A DNA stretch of 15,291 nucleotides from positions 1 through 15,291 of the forward strand of contig RFIL01000107.1 of assembly GCA_003695285.1 (NCBI GenBank), given 5' to 3'. The notes under the pieces are model-generated. The model had not been told where the DNA came from, made no database searches, and saw only the letters and a program-made list of their open reading frames with translations. Numbering within the stretch: the stretch's first letter is position 1; the number at the start of each line of letters is the position of its first letter. Below are positions 7,238 through 13,989 of the stretch, one piece after another. This stretch comes from Calditrichota bacterium (GTDB lineage: Bacteria; Calditrichota; Calditrichia; RBG-13-44-9; J075). The position numbers were made by a program, and so were the translations under genes.

Positions 7238-7582
7238 ATGAGTACCAAACGTAAAAAAAGACGGAAAAAGAAGATGATTGGAACATCTGAACGGCCACGA
7301 CTGGTGGTGTATCGTAGTCTGAAATATATCTATGGCCAGATAGTGGATGATACTCAGCAACGAACGTTGCTGGGAGCTTCCAGTTTAAGTAAGGAAATTG
7401 CAGATAAGGTGAAGAAGGCCAAAACACGGGTAGAGGCCAGTAAAATTGTGGGTGAGTATCTGGCGAAAAAAGCCCTGGAAAAGAATATTAAAAAGGTCGT
7501 TTTCGATCGCAATGGCTATAAATATCATGGGCGAGTCAAAGCCCTGGCCGATGGTGCACGCGAAGGCGGTCTGGAATTTTAA
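7238..7582 (+). CDS. rplR: 50S ribosomal protein L18
   Basis: L18 binds 5S rRNA together with L5 and anchors it in the central protuberance. The 114 residues show a very basic N-terminus (KRKKRRKKKM), PRLVVYRSLKYIYGQIVDD, the G-A-S-S-L motif, VGEYLAKKALEKNI and the C-terminal VVFDRNGYKYHGRVKALADGAREGGL. Slightly shorter than the common 117-122 but complete. SD GAGG at 7223-7226 is 11 bases from the ATG. A 60-base gap follows, the largest in this part of the operon, and holds a possible leader ORF for rpsE. Confidence 0.98.
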   Translation: MSTKRKKRRKKKMIGTSERPRLVVYRSLKYIYGQIVDDTQQRTLLGASSLSKEIADKVKKAKTRVEASKIVGEYLAKKALEKNIKKVVFDRNGYKYHGRVKALADGAREGGLEF

Positions 7583-7610
7583 GAAAGTTGAGTATTCGGA
7601 AGGAATTTAA

Positions 7611-7646
7611 TTGAATAACCTCAAAAACCAAGTGAGGATAAAGTGA
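7611..7646 (+). CDS. Possible 11-codon leader ORF ahead of rpsE
   Basis: A TTG at 7611 lies 6 bases after a strong Shine-Dalgarno GGAAGGA (7598-7604) and opens a frame of 11 codons, MNNLKNQVRIK, ending in TGA at 7644-7646. That stop overlaps the GTG start of rpsE at 7643-7645 (GTGA). The frame differs from rpsE (offset +2). TTG starts are real in this operon, so this could be a translated coupling peptide that opens the rpsE ribosome binding site. It could equally be chance or the remnant of an older N-terminus. No homology is recognised. Confidence 0.35.
   Translation: MNNLKNQVRIK
7619..7637 (+). promoter_or_regulatory. Hairpin that would cover the rpsE Shine-Dalgarno
   Basis: CCTCA at 7619-7623 is complementary to TGAGG at 7633-7637, with a 9-base loop. 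The 3' arm contains GAGG, the ribosome binding site of rpsE five bases before its GTG. Folding would hide the site, and a ribosome reading the leader ORF at 7611-7646 would unfold it. The stem is short, so its stability alone is modest. Confidence 0.35.
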
Positions 7647-8146
7647 CTGAGAAGATTAATCCACATGAACTGGACTTGAAAGAAAAGGTTGTGTATATCA
7701 ACCGGGTAGCCAAGGTTGTCAAAGGTGGCCGACGATTTAGCTTTAGTGCCATCGTGGTAGTGGGTGATGGCAATGGCCATGTTGGTGTTGGGCTTGGTAA
7801 AGCCAATGAGGTGGTAAATGCCATTGCCAAAGCAACCGAGAATGCCCGAAAGGAAATCGTTCGCATTTCTCTGGTTGGGGGAACGATTCCCTATCCGGTT
7901 TATGGTAAGTTTGGTGCTGGTAAGGTGGTGTTGAAACCCGCTTCACCCGGTACCGGTGTTATCGCCGGTGGCCCGGTGCGGGCTATCTGTGAGATGGTGG
8001 GAATCCGGGATATCCTTACCAAAATAATCGGTTCTTCTAATCCCCATAACGTTATCAAAGCTACGATGGGGGCCTTAAAAGAATTGGAAGATCCATTAAC
8101 CATCGCCCGTAATCGTGGAATGTCGTTAAAAGATCTTTATAGTTAA
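7643..8146 (+). CDS. rpsE: 30S ribosomal protein S5 (GTG start)
   Basis: S5 lies on the back of the 30S subunit, borders the mRNA entry tunnel and affects decoding fidelity with S4. The 167 residues have the INPHELDLKEKVVYINRVAKVVKGGRRFSFSA-type dsRBD-like N-terminal domain (residues about 10-80, loop GRRFSF), then GKFGAGKVVLKPASPGTGVIAGGPVRA and the C-terminal ribosomal S5 fold ending MSLKDLYS. GTG 7643 follows GAGG (7634-7637) by 5 bases. Its start codon overlaps the stop of a possible leader ORF, and its SD lies in a hairpin, so translation may be controlled separately from rplR. Confidence 0.97.
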   Translation: MTEKINPHELDLKEKVVYINRVAKVVKGGRRFSFSAIVVVGDGNGHVGVGLGKANEVVNAIAKATENARKEIVRISLVGGTIPYPVYGKFGAGKVVLKPASPGTGVIAGGPVRAICEMVGIRDILTKIIGSSNPHNVIKATMGALKELEDPLTIARNRGMSLKDLYS

Positions 8147-8171
8147 CAAGCATTGGTGAGAAGAGATAGCT

Positions 8172-8378
8172 ATGGCAAAGAAAAAGAAACAAGAAGAGAA
8201 AATGCTGAAAATAACTCAAATTCGGAGCTTGATCGGGCGTCGAGCTGATCATCGCCGGACCATTGAGGCACTGGGATTAAAACGGTTAAATCACAGTGTC
8301 ATCAAAAAAGACACGCCTCAAATTCGCGGGATGATTAAAAAGGTTCAGTATCTGGTCTCTGTGGAAGAGGTAGAATAA
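8172..8378 (+). CDS. rpmD: 50S ribosomal protein L30
   Basis: L30 is a small ferredoxin-like protein on the surface of the 50S subunit near domain II. The core is clear: LKITQIRSLIGRRADHRRT, EALGLKRLNHSVIKKDTPQIRGMI, KKVQYLVSVEEV. The ATG at 8172 gives 68 residues, with a ten-residue Lys/Glu-rich leader (MAKKKKQEEK) before the usual start. An internal ATG at 8202 would give the common 58-residue form. I keep 8172 because GGTGAG at 8155-8160 and the AGAAGAGA run lie upstream, and no SD precedes 8202. Confidence 0.93.
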   Translation: MAKKKKQEEKMLKITQIRSLIGRRADHRRTIEALGLKRLNHSVIKKDTPQIRGMIKKVQYLVSVEEVE

Positions 8379-8440
8379 TTTTGATTATTCTGTAGAAAAA
8401 GAGCTGATTCGGAAAATTTTATAGGTTGAGGATAAGAACA

Positions 8441-8881
8441 ATGGATTTAAAGTCACTAAAAAAAGCGCCAGGTTCGACAAAAAATCGGAAACGGGTTGGT
8501 AGAGGTCAGGGTTCCGGTTTTGGTGGGACTGCTGGTCGGGGCCATAAAGGACAGCGTTCCCGTTCCGGTTCCAAACAACGGGATTGGTTCGAAGGTGGGC
8601 AGATGCCCATCCAGAGACGGTTGCCCAAGTTCGGTTTCCACCATTATAGTAAAAAGGTGTATCAAGTCATAAATGTGGGTGACCTGGCTCGCATCGAGAC
8701 TCAGGATGAAATTACCCCTGAAGTTCTGAAACAATATGGCCTGATCAAAAAGGCTTCTCAGCCGGTCAAACTGTTGGGAGATGGAGAGATTGATAAGAAG
8801 GTCACCATTAAAGTTCATGCGATAAGTAAGAGTGCTCAGGAGAAAATAGAAAAAGCTGGAGGCGTGGTTACGCTATTATGA
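8441..8881 (+). CDS. rplO: 50S ribosomal protein L15
   Basis: L15 is a late-assembly protein that threads into the 50S core. ATG 8441 gives MDLKSLKKAPGSTKNRKRVGRG, the family N-terminus, and lies 8 bases after GAGGA (8428-8432). A longer in-frame TTG at 8426 would have the SD inside its own first codons, so I reject it. The protein has 146 residues: Gly/Arg-rich N-terminal extension (GQGSGFGGTAGRGHKGQRSRSG), QMPIQRRLPKFGF, then a globular domain from about residue 75 ending KAGGVVTLL. The stop overlaps the secY start as ATGA. Confidence 0.96.
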   Translation: MDLKSLKKAPGSTKNRKRVGRGQGSGFGGTAGRGHKGQRSRSGSKQRDWFEGGQMPIQRRLPKFGFHHYSKKVYQVINVGDLARIETQDEITPEVLKQYGLIKKASQPVKLLGDGEIDKKVTIKVHAISKSAQEKIEKAGGVVTLL

Positions 8882-10185
8882 TCGAGACCTTTCGCAATAT
8901 TTTCAAGATCGAGGATTTAAGGAAACGGATTTTATTTACTGTTTTCGTATTAGCTGTTGAAAGAATTGGAACACACATCGTAACACCGGGTATTGATACC
9001 GCCGTTCTGGCAGAGCGGATGAAGGATATATCCGGAACGTTGCTGGGGCTTTATGATATCTTTGCTGGTGGGGCATTTTCTAAAGCAGCCGTTTTCGGGT
9101 TGGGAATTATGCCCTATATCAGTGCATCGATTATCTTTCAGCTTTTAGGCGCAGTAGTCCCTTCTATTCAGCGGCTGCAGCAGTCTGGAGAAGAAGGGCG
9201 GAAAAAGATAACCCAGTACACCCGGTATGCCACACTTGCCATTTCAGCCATGCAGGCATTTGGAGTTGCTATCTGGCTGGAAAGTCAACAGGTGGTTTTG
9301 AATCCCGGTATCGGTTTTAAACTGCTGACCATGCTCTCCATGGCCAGTGGAACCATGCTGATTATGTGGTTGGGTGAGCAGATAACCGAACGAGGTATTG
9401 GTAATGGTATCTCGCTGATCATTATGGTCGGTATCATTGCGCGGTTTCCGAGTGCGATAAGTGTGGAATGGGTGGAATTTCAGAGTGATAATCGAACACT
9501 TTTAACCGAGTTAATCCTGATTGCTCTGGCTTTTGTTATTGTTGCGTTCATTGTAGCGCTAACTCAAGCTCAGCGCAAAATTCCAGTGCAGTATGCTAAG
9601 CGAGTGGTAGGGCGAAAGGTATACGGGGGTGTTAATACTCATTTTCCCCTGCGGGTGAATACAGCCGGGGTGATGCCCATTATTTTTGCTCAGGCAATTA
9701 TGTTTATCCCCAGTACTTTGATTTCTGTATTCCCGGAAAGCACCGTTATGCTCTGGCTGGCAAATATCCTTTCATTTGATCACTGGTTTTACTGGCTGGT
9801 ATATGGTCTGTTGATTGTCTTTTTTACCTATTTTTATACCGCGATTATTCTAAACCCCACTGAGGTGGCGGATAATTTGAAAAAACAGGGTGGTTTTATC
9901 CCCGGGGTGCGTCCCGGTAAAAAGACCGCTGAATATCTGGATCGAATTTTAACCCGGGTGACCCTGCCGGGGTCAATTGCGCTGGCTGTGGTGGCAATCA
10001 TCCCTTATGTCCTGGTGAAGGTGTTTAATATCTCATTCGCCTATGCTTCCTTTTTTGGAGGGACGGGATTGCTAATTATCGTAGGGGTTGCTCTGGATTT
10101 TATTCAACAGGTAGAATCGCATCTCCATATGCGATATTATGAAGGATTCAGTAAGAGCGGCCGAATTCGTGGACGAAGACGGTAA
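8878..10185 (+). CDS. secY: SecY, protein translocase channel subunit
   Basis: SecY forms the membrane channel of the SecYEG translocon used by SecA and by ribosomes for export and membrane insertion. The 435 residues predict ten transmembrane helices, roughly at 17-35, 68-93, 116-134, 148-167, 175-193, 208-230, 262-284, 303-326, 365-383 and 392-410. Signatures include RIGTHIVTPGID after TM1, GIMPYISASIIFQLL in TM2, the cytosolic loop QRKIPVQYAKR with GVNTHFPLRVNTAGVMP, and PTEVADNLKKQGGFIPGVRPGKKT, whose Arg345 matches the SecA-critical E. coli R357. It starts inside the rplO stop (ATGA), so translation is probably coupled. Confidence 0.98.
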   Translation: MIETFRNIFKIEDLRKRILFTVFVLAVERIGTHIVTPGIDTAVLAERMKDISGTLLGLYDIFAGGAFSKAAVFGLGIMPYISASIIFQLLGAVVPSIQRLQQSGEEGRKKITQYTRYATLAISAMQAFGVAIWLESQQVVLNPGIGFKLLTMLSMASGTMLIMWLGEQITERGIGNGISLIIMVGIIARFPSAISVEWVEFQSDNRTLLTELILIALAFVIVAFIVALTQAQRKIPVQYAKRVVGRKVYGGVNTHFPLRVNTAGVMPIIFAQAIMFIPSTLISVFPESTVMLWLANILSFDHWFYWLVYGLLIVFFTYFYTAIILNPTEVADNLKKQGGFIPGVRPGKKTAEYLDRILTRVTLPGSIALAVVAIIPYVLVKVFNISFAYASFFGGTGLLIIVGVALDFIQQVESHLHMRYYEGFSKSGRIRGRRR

Positions 10186-10193
10186 ACCGATTC

Positions 10194-10961
10194 ATGATTA
10201 CCATAAAAAGCGCCAGAGAAATAGAGCTGATGAGAGTCAGCTCTCGTATTGTAGCACAAACATTTGAATATATAAAAGAATATATAAAGCCGGGTGTTAC
10301 TACAGCAGAACTTGATGAGAAAATTGAGAAATTCGTGTTATCCCAGAAAGCGTATCCGGCATTTAAAGGTCTTTATGGATTTCCAGCCAGTGCATGTATT
10401 TCGATCGATGATGAAGTCGTGCACGGCATTCCTTCACCTGAACGTGTCCTGGAAGAAGGACAGATTATTAGCATTGATGTAGGAGTTCGATATCAGGGTT
10501 ACTACGGCGATGCTGCTTTTACCTTTGCAGTTGGCAAAGTGAGTGAAGAGAAAAAACAATTAATGAATGTCACCTGGGAGGCACTGCATAAAGGGATTGA
10601 GCAGGCTCAGGTGGGGAATCGGTTACAGGATATTTCAGCGACGATACAGGAATATGCTGAATCTCATGGGTACTCAGTGGTTCGAGAATTAGTGGGACAT
10701 GGTATTGGAAAAAAGTTGCATGAAGATCCTCAGGTGCCCAATTATGGGAAAAGAGGAAGAGGTCCGTTGTTGAAAGCAGGATTTACATTAGCAATTGAAC
10801 CCATGATTAATATGGGAACTGAAAAAGTGTATACCCTCTCGGATAACTGGACGATTGTAACGGCAGACCATCTACCGTCTGCCCATTATGAACATACAAT
10901 ACTTCTGGCGGATGGTGCACCGGAGATATTAACGACACATCAACTTACACCGGAAGGGTAG
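10194..10961 (+). CDS. map: Type I methionine aminopeptidase
   Basis: This cytosolic metalloenzyme removes the initiator methionine from nascent proteins emerging from the ribosome. The 255 residues carry all expected catalytic positions: His77 (VVHGIPS), Asp95 (SIDVG), Asp106 (GDAAFTF), His169 (GHGIGKKLHED), Glu202 (AIEPM) and Glu233 (HYEHT). There is no N-terminal extension, as expected for type Ia. It begins 8 bases after secY without an obvious SD, so it may depend on coupling. In many Firmicutes and Proteobacteria adk lies between secY and map or map is elsewhere; here secY joins map directly. Confidence 0.98.
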   Translation: MITIKSAREIELMRVSSRIVAQTFEYIKEYIKPGVTTAELDEKIEKFVLSQKAYPAFKGLYGFPASACISIDDEVVHGIPSPERVLEEGQIISIDVGVRYQGYYGDAAFTFAVGKVSEEKKQLMNVTWEALHKGIEQAQVGNRLQDISATIQEYAESHGYSVVRELVGHGIGKKLHEDPQVPNYGKRGRGPLLKAGFTLAIEPMINMGTEKVYTLSDNWTIVTADHLPSAHYEHTILLADGAPEILTTHQLTPEG

Positions 10962-10965
10962 GAAA

Positions 10966-11184
10966 GTGGCAAAGGAACAACCAATAACAGTAGATGGAAT
11001 TATAAAAGAAACTTTACCCAATGCGACTTTTCGCGTCGAGTTGGAGAACGGGCATGAAGTGCTGGCTCATGTGTCAGGCAAAATGCGGATGCATTTTATC
11101 AAAATTTTGCCAGGTGATAAAGTCAAGTTAGAATTATCCCCCTATGATTTGACCCGGGGGAGAATTATTTATCGATATAAATAG
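10966..11184 (+). CDS. infA: Translation initiation factor IF-1 (GTG start)
   Basis: IF-1 binds the 30S A site and supports IF2 and IF3 during initiation. The 72 residues form the standard OB fold: ITVDGIIKETLPNATFRVELENGHEVLAHVSGKMRM in part, then GDKVKLELSPYDLTRGRIIYRYK. GTG 10966 gives the canonical M-A-K-E N-terminus and lies 7 bases after GAAGGG (10953-10958), inside the end of map. Only 4 bases separate the two genes. Placement between map and rpmJ is common in FCB bacteria and Firmicutes. Confidence 0.98.
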   Translation: MAKEQPITVDGIIKETLPNATFRVELENGHEVLAHVSGKMRMHFIKILPGDKVKLELSPYDLTRGRIIYRYK

Positions 11185-11195
11185 AGGGATGAGCA

Positions 11196-11312
11196 ATGAA
11201 AGTACAAGCCTCCGTGAAAAAACGATGTGAGCATTGCAAAATTATCCGCCGAAAAGGGGTGGTTCGGGTCATTTGCAAACGCAACCCCAGACATAAACAG
11301 CGTCAGGGATAA
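11196..11312 (+). CDS. rpmJ: 50S ribosomal protein L36, zinc-binding form
   Basis: L36 is the smallest 50S protein and stabilises 23S rRNA near the base of the L7/L12 stalk. The 38 residues read MKVQASVKKRCEHCKIIRRK followed by GVVRVICKRNPRHKQRQG. The zinc ribbon residues are Cys11, Cys14, Cys27 and His33, so this is the C+ form. ATG 11196 lies 7 bases after GAGGG (11184-11188), which overlaps the infA stop by one base. An 80-base gap with structured elements follows before rpsM. Confidence 0.97.
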   Translation: MKVQASVKKRCEHCKIIRRKGVVRVICKRNPRHKQRQG

Positions 11313-11348
11313 TGTTTTTCTGTTACGTATGTGATAGGATGAAAAACA
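11313..11348 (+). promoter_or_regulatory. Inverted repeat in the rpmJ-rpsM leader
   Basis: TGTTTTTC at 11313-11320 is an exact complement of GAAAAACA at 11341-11348, separated by 20 bases. It begins directly after the rpmJ stop. A second, AT-only repeat follows at 11349-11362 (AAAATT, GA, AATTTT). In E. coli this position, upstream of rpsM, holds the S4-binding pseudoknot that represses the alpha operon. The stem here is AT-rich and no homology to that site is evident. Confidence 0.35.
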
Positions 11349-11392
11349 AAAATTGAAATTTTGAACCAATAAAAGCATAGCTGGAGGTCATT

Positions 11393-11761
11393 TTGGCGCG
11401 TATTGTAGGTGTCGATTTACCAAAACATAAGTCAATCGGAATCGCTCTGACATATATCTTCGGTATTGGACGGAGCACAGCCCAGAAAATATGTGATGAT
11501 ACGGGCGTGGATCCTTCCATCAAAGTGGGAGATCTGGATGATGAACAGATTCGCAAGATACGAGAGAATATCCAGCAAAACTACAAGGTGGAAGGTGCTC
11601 TCAAAGCAGAGATTAATATGAATATCAAGCGGTTGATTGATATTGGTTGCTATCGGGGAATCCGTCATAAGATGGGATTACCGGTTCGCGGGCAACGAAC
11701 ATCAACCAATGCCCGTACCCGTAAAGGTCGTCGTCGGGCAGTTATGAAAAAACGAAAATAA
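11393..11761 (+). CDS. rpsM: 30S ribosomal protein S13 (TTG start)
   Basis: S13 is in the 30S head, pairs with S19 and contacts P-site tRNA and the 50S central protuberance (bridges B1a/B1b). The 122 residues are canonical: MARIVGVDLPKHKSIGIALTYIFGIGRSTA, a middle helical region, then KRLIDIGCYRGIRHKMGLPVRGQRTSTNARTRKG (both quoted in part) and a basic tail. TTG 11393 yields the expected M-A-R-I N-terminus and lies 5 bases after a perfect GGAGG (11383-11387). No ATG is available in frame nearby. Confidence 0.96.
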   Translation: MARIVGVDLPKHKSIGIALTYIFGIGRSTAQKICDDTGVDPSIKVGDLDDEQIRKIRENIQQNYKVEGALKAEINMNIKRLIDIGCYRGIRHKMGLPVRGQRTSTNARTRKGRRRAVMKKRK

Positions 11762-11770
11762 AAATCTGAA

Positions 11771-11787
11771 TCTCTCATTTTGAGAGA
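11771..11787 (+). promoter_or_regulatory. Hairpin in the rpsM-rpsK gap
   Basis: TCTCTCA (11771-11777), loop TTT, TGAGAGA (11781-11787) form a perfect 7-bp stem ten bases after the rpsM stop. No T-run follows directly, so it is not a standard terminator. TGAATC at 11767-11772 can instead pair with GATTCA at 11810-11815, close to the rpsK Shine-Dalgarno, so two exclusive folds are possible. It may be an mRNA-stability or translation-control element. Confidence 0.4.
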
Positions 11788-11832
11788 AGTCAAGAAACGT
11801 ATCATTTTTGATTCAAGAAGGAGGATAGCGCA

Positions 11833-12222
11833 TTGGCGAGAAGAGGTCGTACCGTTCGCAAAAAGAAAGTTCAGGTAGATGCGCATGGTGTAGCTCATAT
11901 CAAAGCTACATTTAACAATACACATGTCACCCTGACCGATTTAAATGGAAATGTGATTTCCTGGGCTTCTGCCGGCAAGGTGGGATTCAAAGGATCTCGT
12001 AAAAACACACCTTTTGCAGCACAGTTAGCGGCAGAAACAGCTGCCAAGGAAGCAATGGAACTGGGGCTGCGACAGGTGGATGTGGAAGTAAAAGGACCAG
12101 GAGCCGGTCGTGAAGCAGCGATTCGTTCATTGCAGGCGGCAGGACTGGAAATTTTATCTATCAAGGATGTGACGCCCATTCCTCATAATGGTTGTCGTCC
12201 ACCGAAGAAACGACGAGTATAA
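11833..12222 (+). CDS. rpsK: 30S ribosomal protein S11 (TTG start)
   Basis: S11 lies on the 30S platform near the E-site mRNA. The 129 residues show the basic N-terminus, HIKATFNNTHVTLTDLNGNV, the WASAGKVGFKGSRKNTPFAAQ loop, VDVEVKGPGAGREAAIRSLQ (from VDV) and the invariant tail DVTPIPHNGCRPPKKRRV. The Asn119-Gly120 pair corresponds to the isoaspartate site described in E. coli S11. TTG 11833 lies 7 bases after AAGGAGGA (11818-11825), the strongest SD in the window. The 71-base leader contains a hairpin. Confidence 0.97.
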   Translation: MARRGRTVRKKKVQVDAHGVAHIKATFNNTHVTLTDLNGNVISWASAGKVGFKGSRKNTPFAAQLAAETAAKEAMELGLRQVDVEVKGPGAGREAAIRSLQAAGLEILSIKDVTPIPHNGCRPPKKRRV

Positions 12223-12258
12223 AAGGTTTAACCTAATAGTAAATGGAGAAATAGTTGC

Positions 12259-12888
12259 ATGGCACGTTATACAGGACCTGTTTGTAAACTATGCCGAAGA
12301 GAAGGGGAAAAGCTCTTCTTGAAAGGGGCACGGTGTTTTACGGCTAAGTGCTCATTTGAAAAACGCTCCTATGCCCCCGGGCAGCATGGCGCTACCCGAA
12401 GAGCTAAACTCTCGGAATATGGTATACAGTTGCGGGAAAAACAAAAAGTGAAACGGATTTATGGGGTTTTAGAAGCTCAATTCCGAAATTATTATAAAAA
12501 AGCCAGTCGGCAGAAGGGGATTACCGGGGAAAACTTATTACAGCTCCTGGAAAGCCGTCTGGATAATGTGATATATCGATTGGGATTTGCTCCTTCTCGT
12601 AAAGCGGCACGACAGCTGGTATTACATCGCCATTTTATGGTAAATGGTCAAGTGGTCAATATCCCTTCCTATACCGTAACTCCGGGGGATAAAATTACCG
12701 TACGCGAGAAAAGCCGGAAATTAGGAATTATCCATGAGGCTTTAAAACGTACCAGTGATGAAACATTGGTTCCCTGGTTACGAGTGGATAAAGCCAAAAT
12801 GGAAGGAGAATTTCTGGAAAAACCTGCACGACAGGATATCCCCATCGAAGTGCAGGAAAATCTGATTGTCGAGTTGTATTCGAAGTAA
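12259..12888 (+). CDS. rpsD: 30S ribosomal protein S4, zinc-binding form
   Basis: S4 initiates 30S assembly, lines the mRNA entry tunnel and, in E. coli, represses alpha-operon translation. The 209 residues have the C+ N-terminal zinc site (Cys9, Cys12, Cys26, Cys31), RSYAPGQHGATRRAKLSEYG, the helical domain, then the S4 RNA-binding domain from about residue 98 (ESRLDNVIYRLGFAPSRKAA, then RQLVLHRHFMVNGQVVNIPS). It ends EVQENLIVELYSK. SD TGGAG at 12244-12248 lies 10 bases before the ATG. Being followed by rpoA is the standard alpha order. Confidence 0.98.
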   Translation: MARYTGPVCKLCRREGEKLFLKGARCFTAKCSFEKRSYAPGQHGATRRAKLSEYGIQLREKQKVKRIYGVLEAQFRNYYKKASRQKGITGENLLQLLESRLDNVIYRLGFAPSRKAARQLVLHRHFMVNGQVVNIPSYTVTPGDKITVREKSRKLGIIHEALKRTSDETLVPWLRVDKAKMEGEFLEKPARQDIPIEVQENLIVELYSK

Positions 12889-12914
12889 TCTTTCTAGTTA
12901 ATGTAAAACAAATA

Positions 12915-12935
12915 GACATTCCTGAAAGGAGTGTC
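12915..12935 (+). promoter_or_regulatory. Strong hairpin upstream of rpoA
   Basis: GACATTCCT (12915-12923), loop GAA, AGGAGTGTC (12927-12935) form a 9-bp stem with one T-G wobble. It lies in the 85-base rpsD-rpoA gap, 38 bases before the rpoA start. Only GGGGTTTAAA follows, not a T-run, so it is not a clear terminator. Its core resembles the hairpin after rpoA at 13990-14007. Confidence 0.5.
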
Positions 12936-12973
12936 GGGGTTTAAATAGTCAACAAAACATATTTGGGAGTTCT

Positions 12974-13957
12974 ATGAATTGGGCAAATTTATTAATGCCA
13001 GAAAAGGTTGAACTGGATGATTCCACGTATTCAACCACATTTGGTCGGTTTATCCTCCAACCACTGGAGAGAGGTTTTGCCACCACCCTGGGGAATTTAT
13101 TCCGTCGGGTGTTACTATCCTCCATTCAGGGAGCGGCTATCACTGCCATCCGGGTTGATGGGGTTCACCACGAATTCTCCACTATTGAAGGGGTGAAAGA
13201 AGATTTAACCGAGATGATCCTTAATTTGAAGGAAGTTCGGATTAAATTGTTAAACAAGCGACCGGATAAGGTTACCCTTCATTTAAAAGGGCCAGCTGAG
13301 TTCAAAGCCGGTGACCTGGAAAAATACACCACAGATTTTGAAGTCCTGAATCCGGATTTACACATTGCCACCTTGAATGAGAAGGCAAACTTTGATATGG
13401 AAATTAGAGTGGGAAAAGGTCGGGGATATGTCTCCGCTGAGGAAAATAAACCTCTGGAAGCGTCCATCGGTCTGATCCCGATTGATTCAATTTTTACTCC
13501 AATATTGAATGTACGGTATGAGGTAGAAAATGTCCGGGTTGGGCAACGAACAGATTACGAAAAATTGATTCTGGAAATTGAAACGGATGGTAGTATTACA
13601 CCGGATGATGCGCTCACATTTGCTGGCAAGATCATCAAAGACCATGTGCAGTTGTTTATTAATTTTGATTTTGAACCTGAAGAGGAAGAAACTCAGGAAA
13701 TTGATGAAGAAGTCCTGCGAATTAAGAAACTCTTGAAGATGAATGTAGATGAACTGGAACTATCGGTACGGTCGCACAATTGTCTCCGAAATGCCAATAT
13801 CAAAACCATTGGTGATCTGGTACGGCTGGATGAGTCAGAATTGTTGAAATTCCGGAATTTTGGTCGGAAATCATTGCAGGAGATCCAGGAAATTCTGGAG
13901 AAAAAGGGACTTTACTTCGGAATGGATGTGGATAAATATCTCAAGGGTGAAGACTAA
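12974..13957 (+). CDS. rpoA: DNA-directed RNA polymerase subunit alpha
   Basis: The alpha dimer scaffolds RNA polymerase assembly, and its C-terminal domain binds UP-element DNA and activators. The 327 residues divide into the N-terminal dimerisation/assembly domain (about 1-230; LERGFATTLGNLFRRVLLSS near 31-50, then the AIRVDGVHHEFSTIEGV segment), an acidic linker (EPEEEETQEIDEE, 234-246) and the CTD with helix-hairpin-helix motifs (about 258-320; ELELSVRSHNCL, RNFGRKSLQEI). Arg266 corresponds to E. coli R265, the key UP-element contact. SD GGGAG at 12964-12968 lies 5 bases before the ATG. Both flanking gaps carry hairpins. Confidence 0.98.
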   Translation: MNWANLLMPEKVELDDSTYSTTFGRFILQPLERGFATTLGNLFRRVLLSSIQGAAITAIRVDGVHHEFSTIEGVKEDLTEMILNLKEVRIKLLNKRPDKVTLHLKGPAEFKAGDLEKYTTDFEVLNPDLHIATLNEKANFDMEIRVGKGRGYVSAEENKPLEASIGLIPIDSIFTPILNVRYEVENVRVGQRTDYEKLILEIETDGSITPDDALTFAGKIIKDHVQLFINFDFEPEEEETQEIDEEVLRIKKLLKMNVDELELSVRSHNCLRNANIKTIGDLVRLDESELLKFRNFGRKSLQEIQEILEKKGLYFGMDVDKYLKGED

Positions 13958-13989
13958 ACAATCCCGGATGGGAGGCAGGATAAAATCAC

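Noticed and set aside
8426..8440. Longer L15 start at TTG 8426
   Set aside because: The Shine-Dalgarno GAGGA falls within its first codons; ATG 8441 fits the family start MDLKSL.
11335..11380. Possible alpha-operon promoter (TAGGAT, TTGAAA-like hexamers) before rpsM
   Set aside because: No pair of hexamers with acceptable spacing and match; AT-rich DNA gives such partial hits by chance.
12224..12234. Palindrome AGGTTTAACCT after rpsK
   Set aside because: Only 4-5 pairs with almost no loop; too short to support as a regulatory element.
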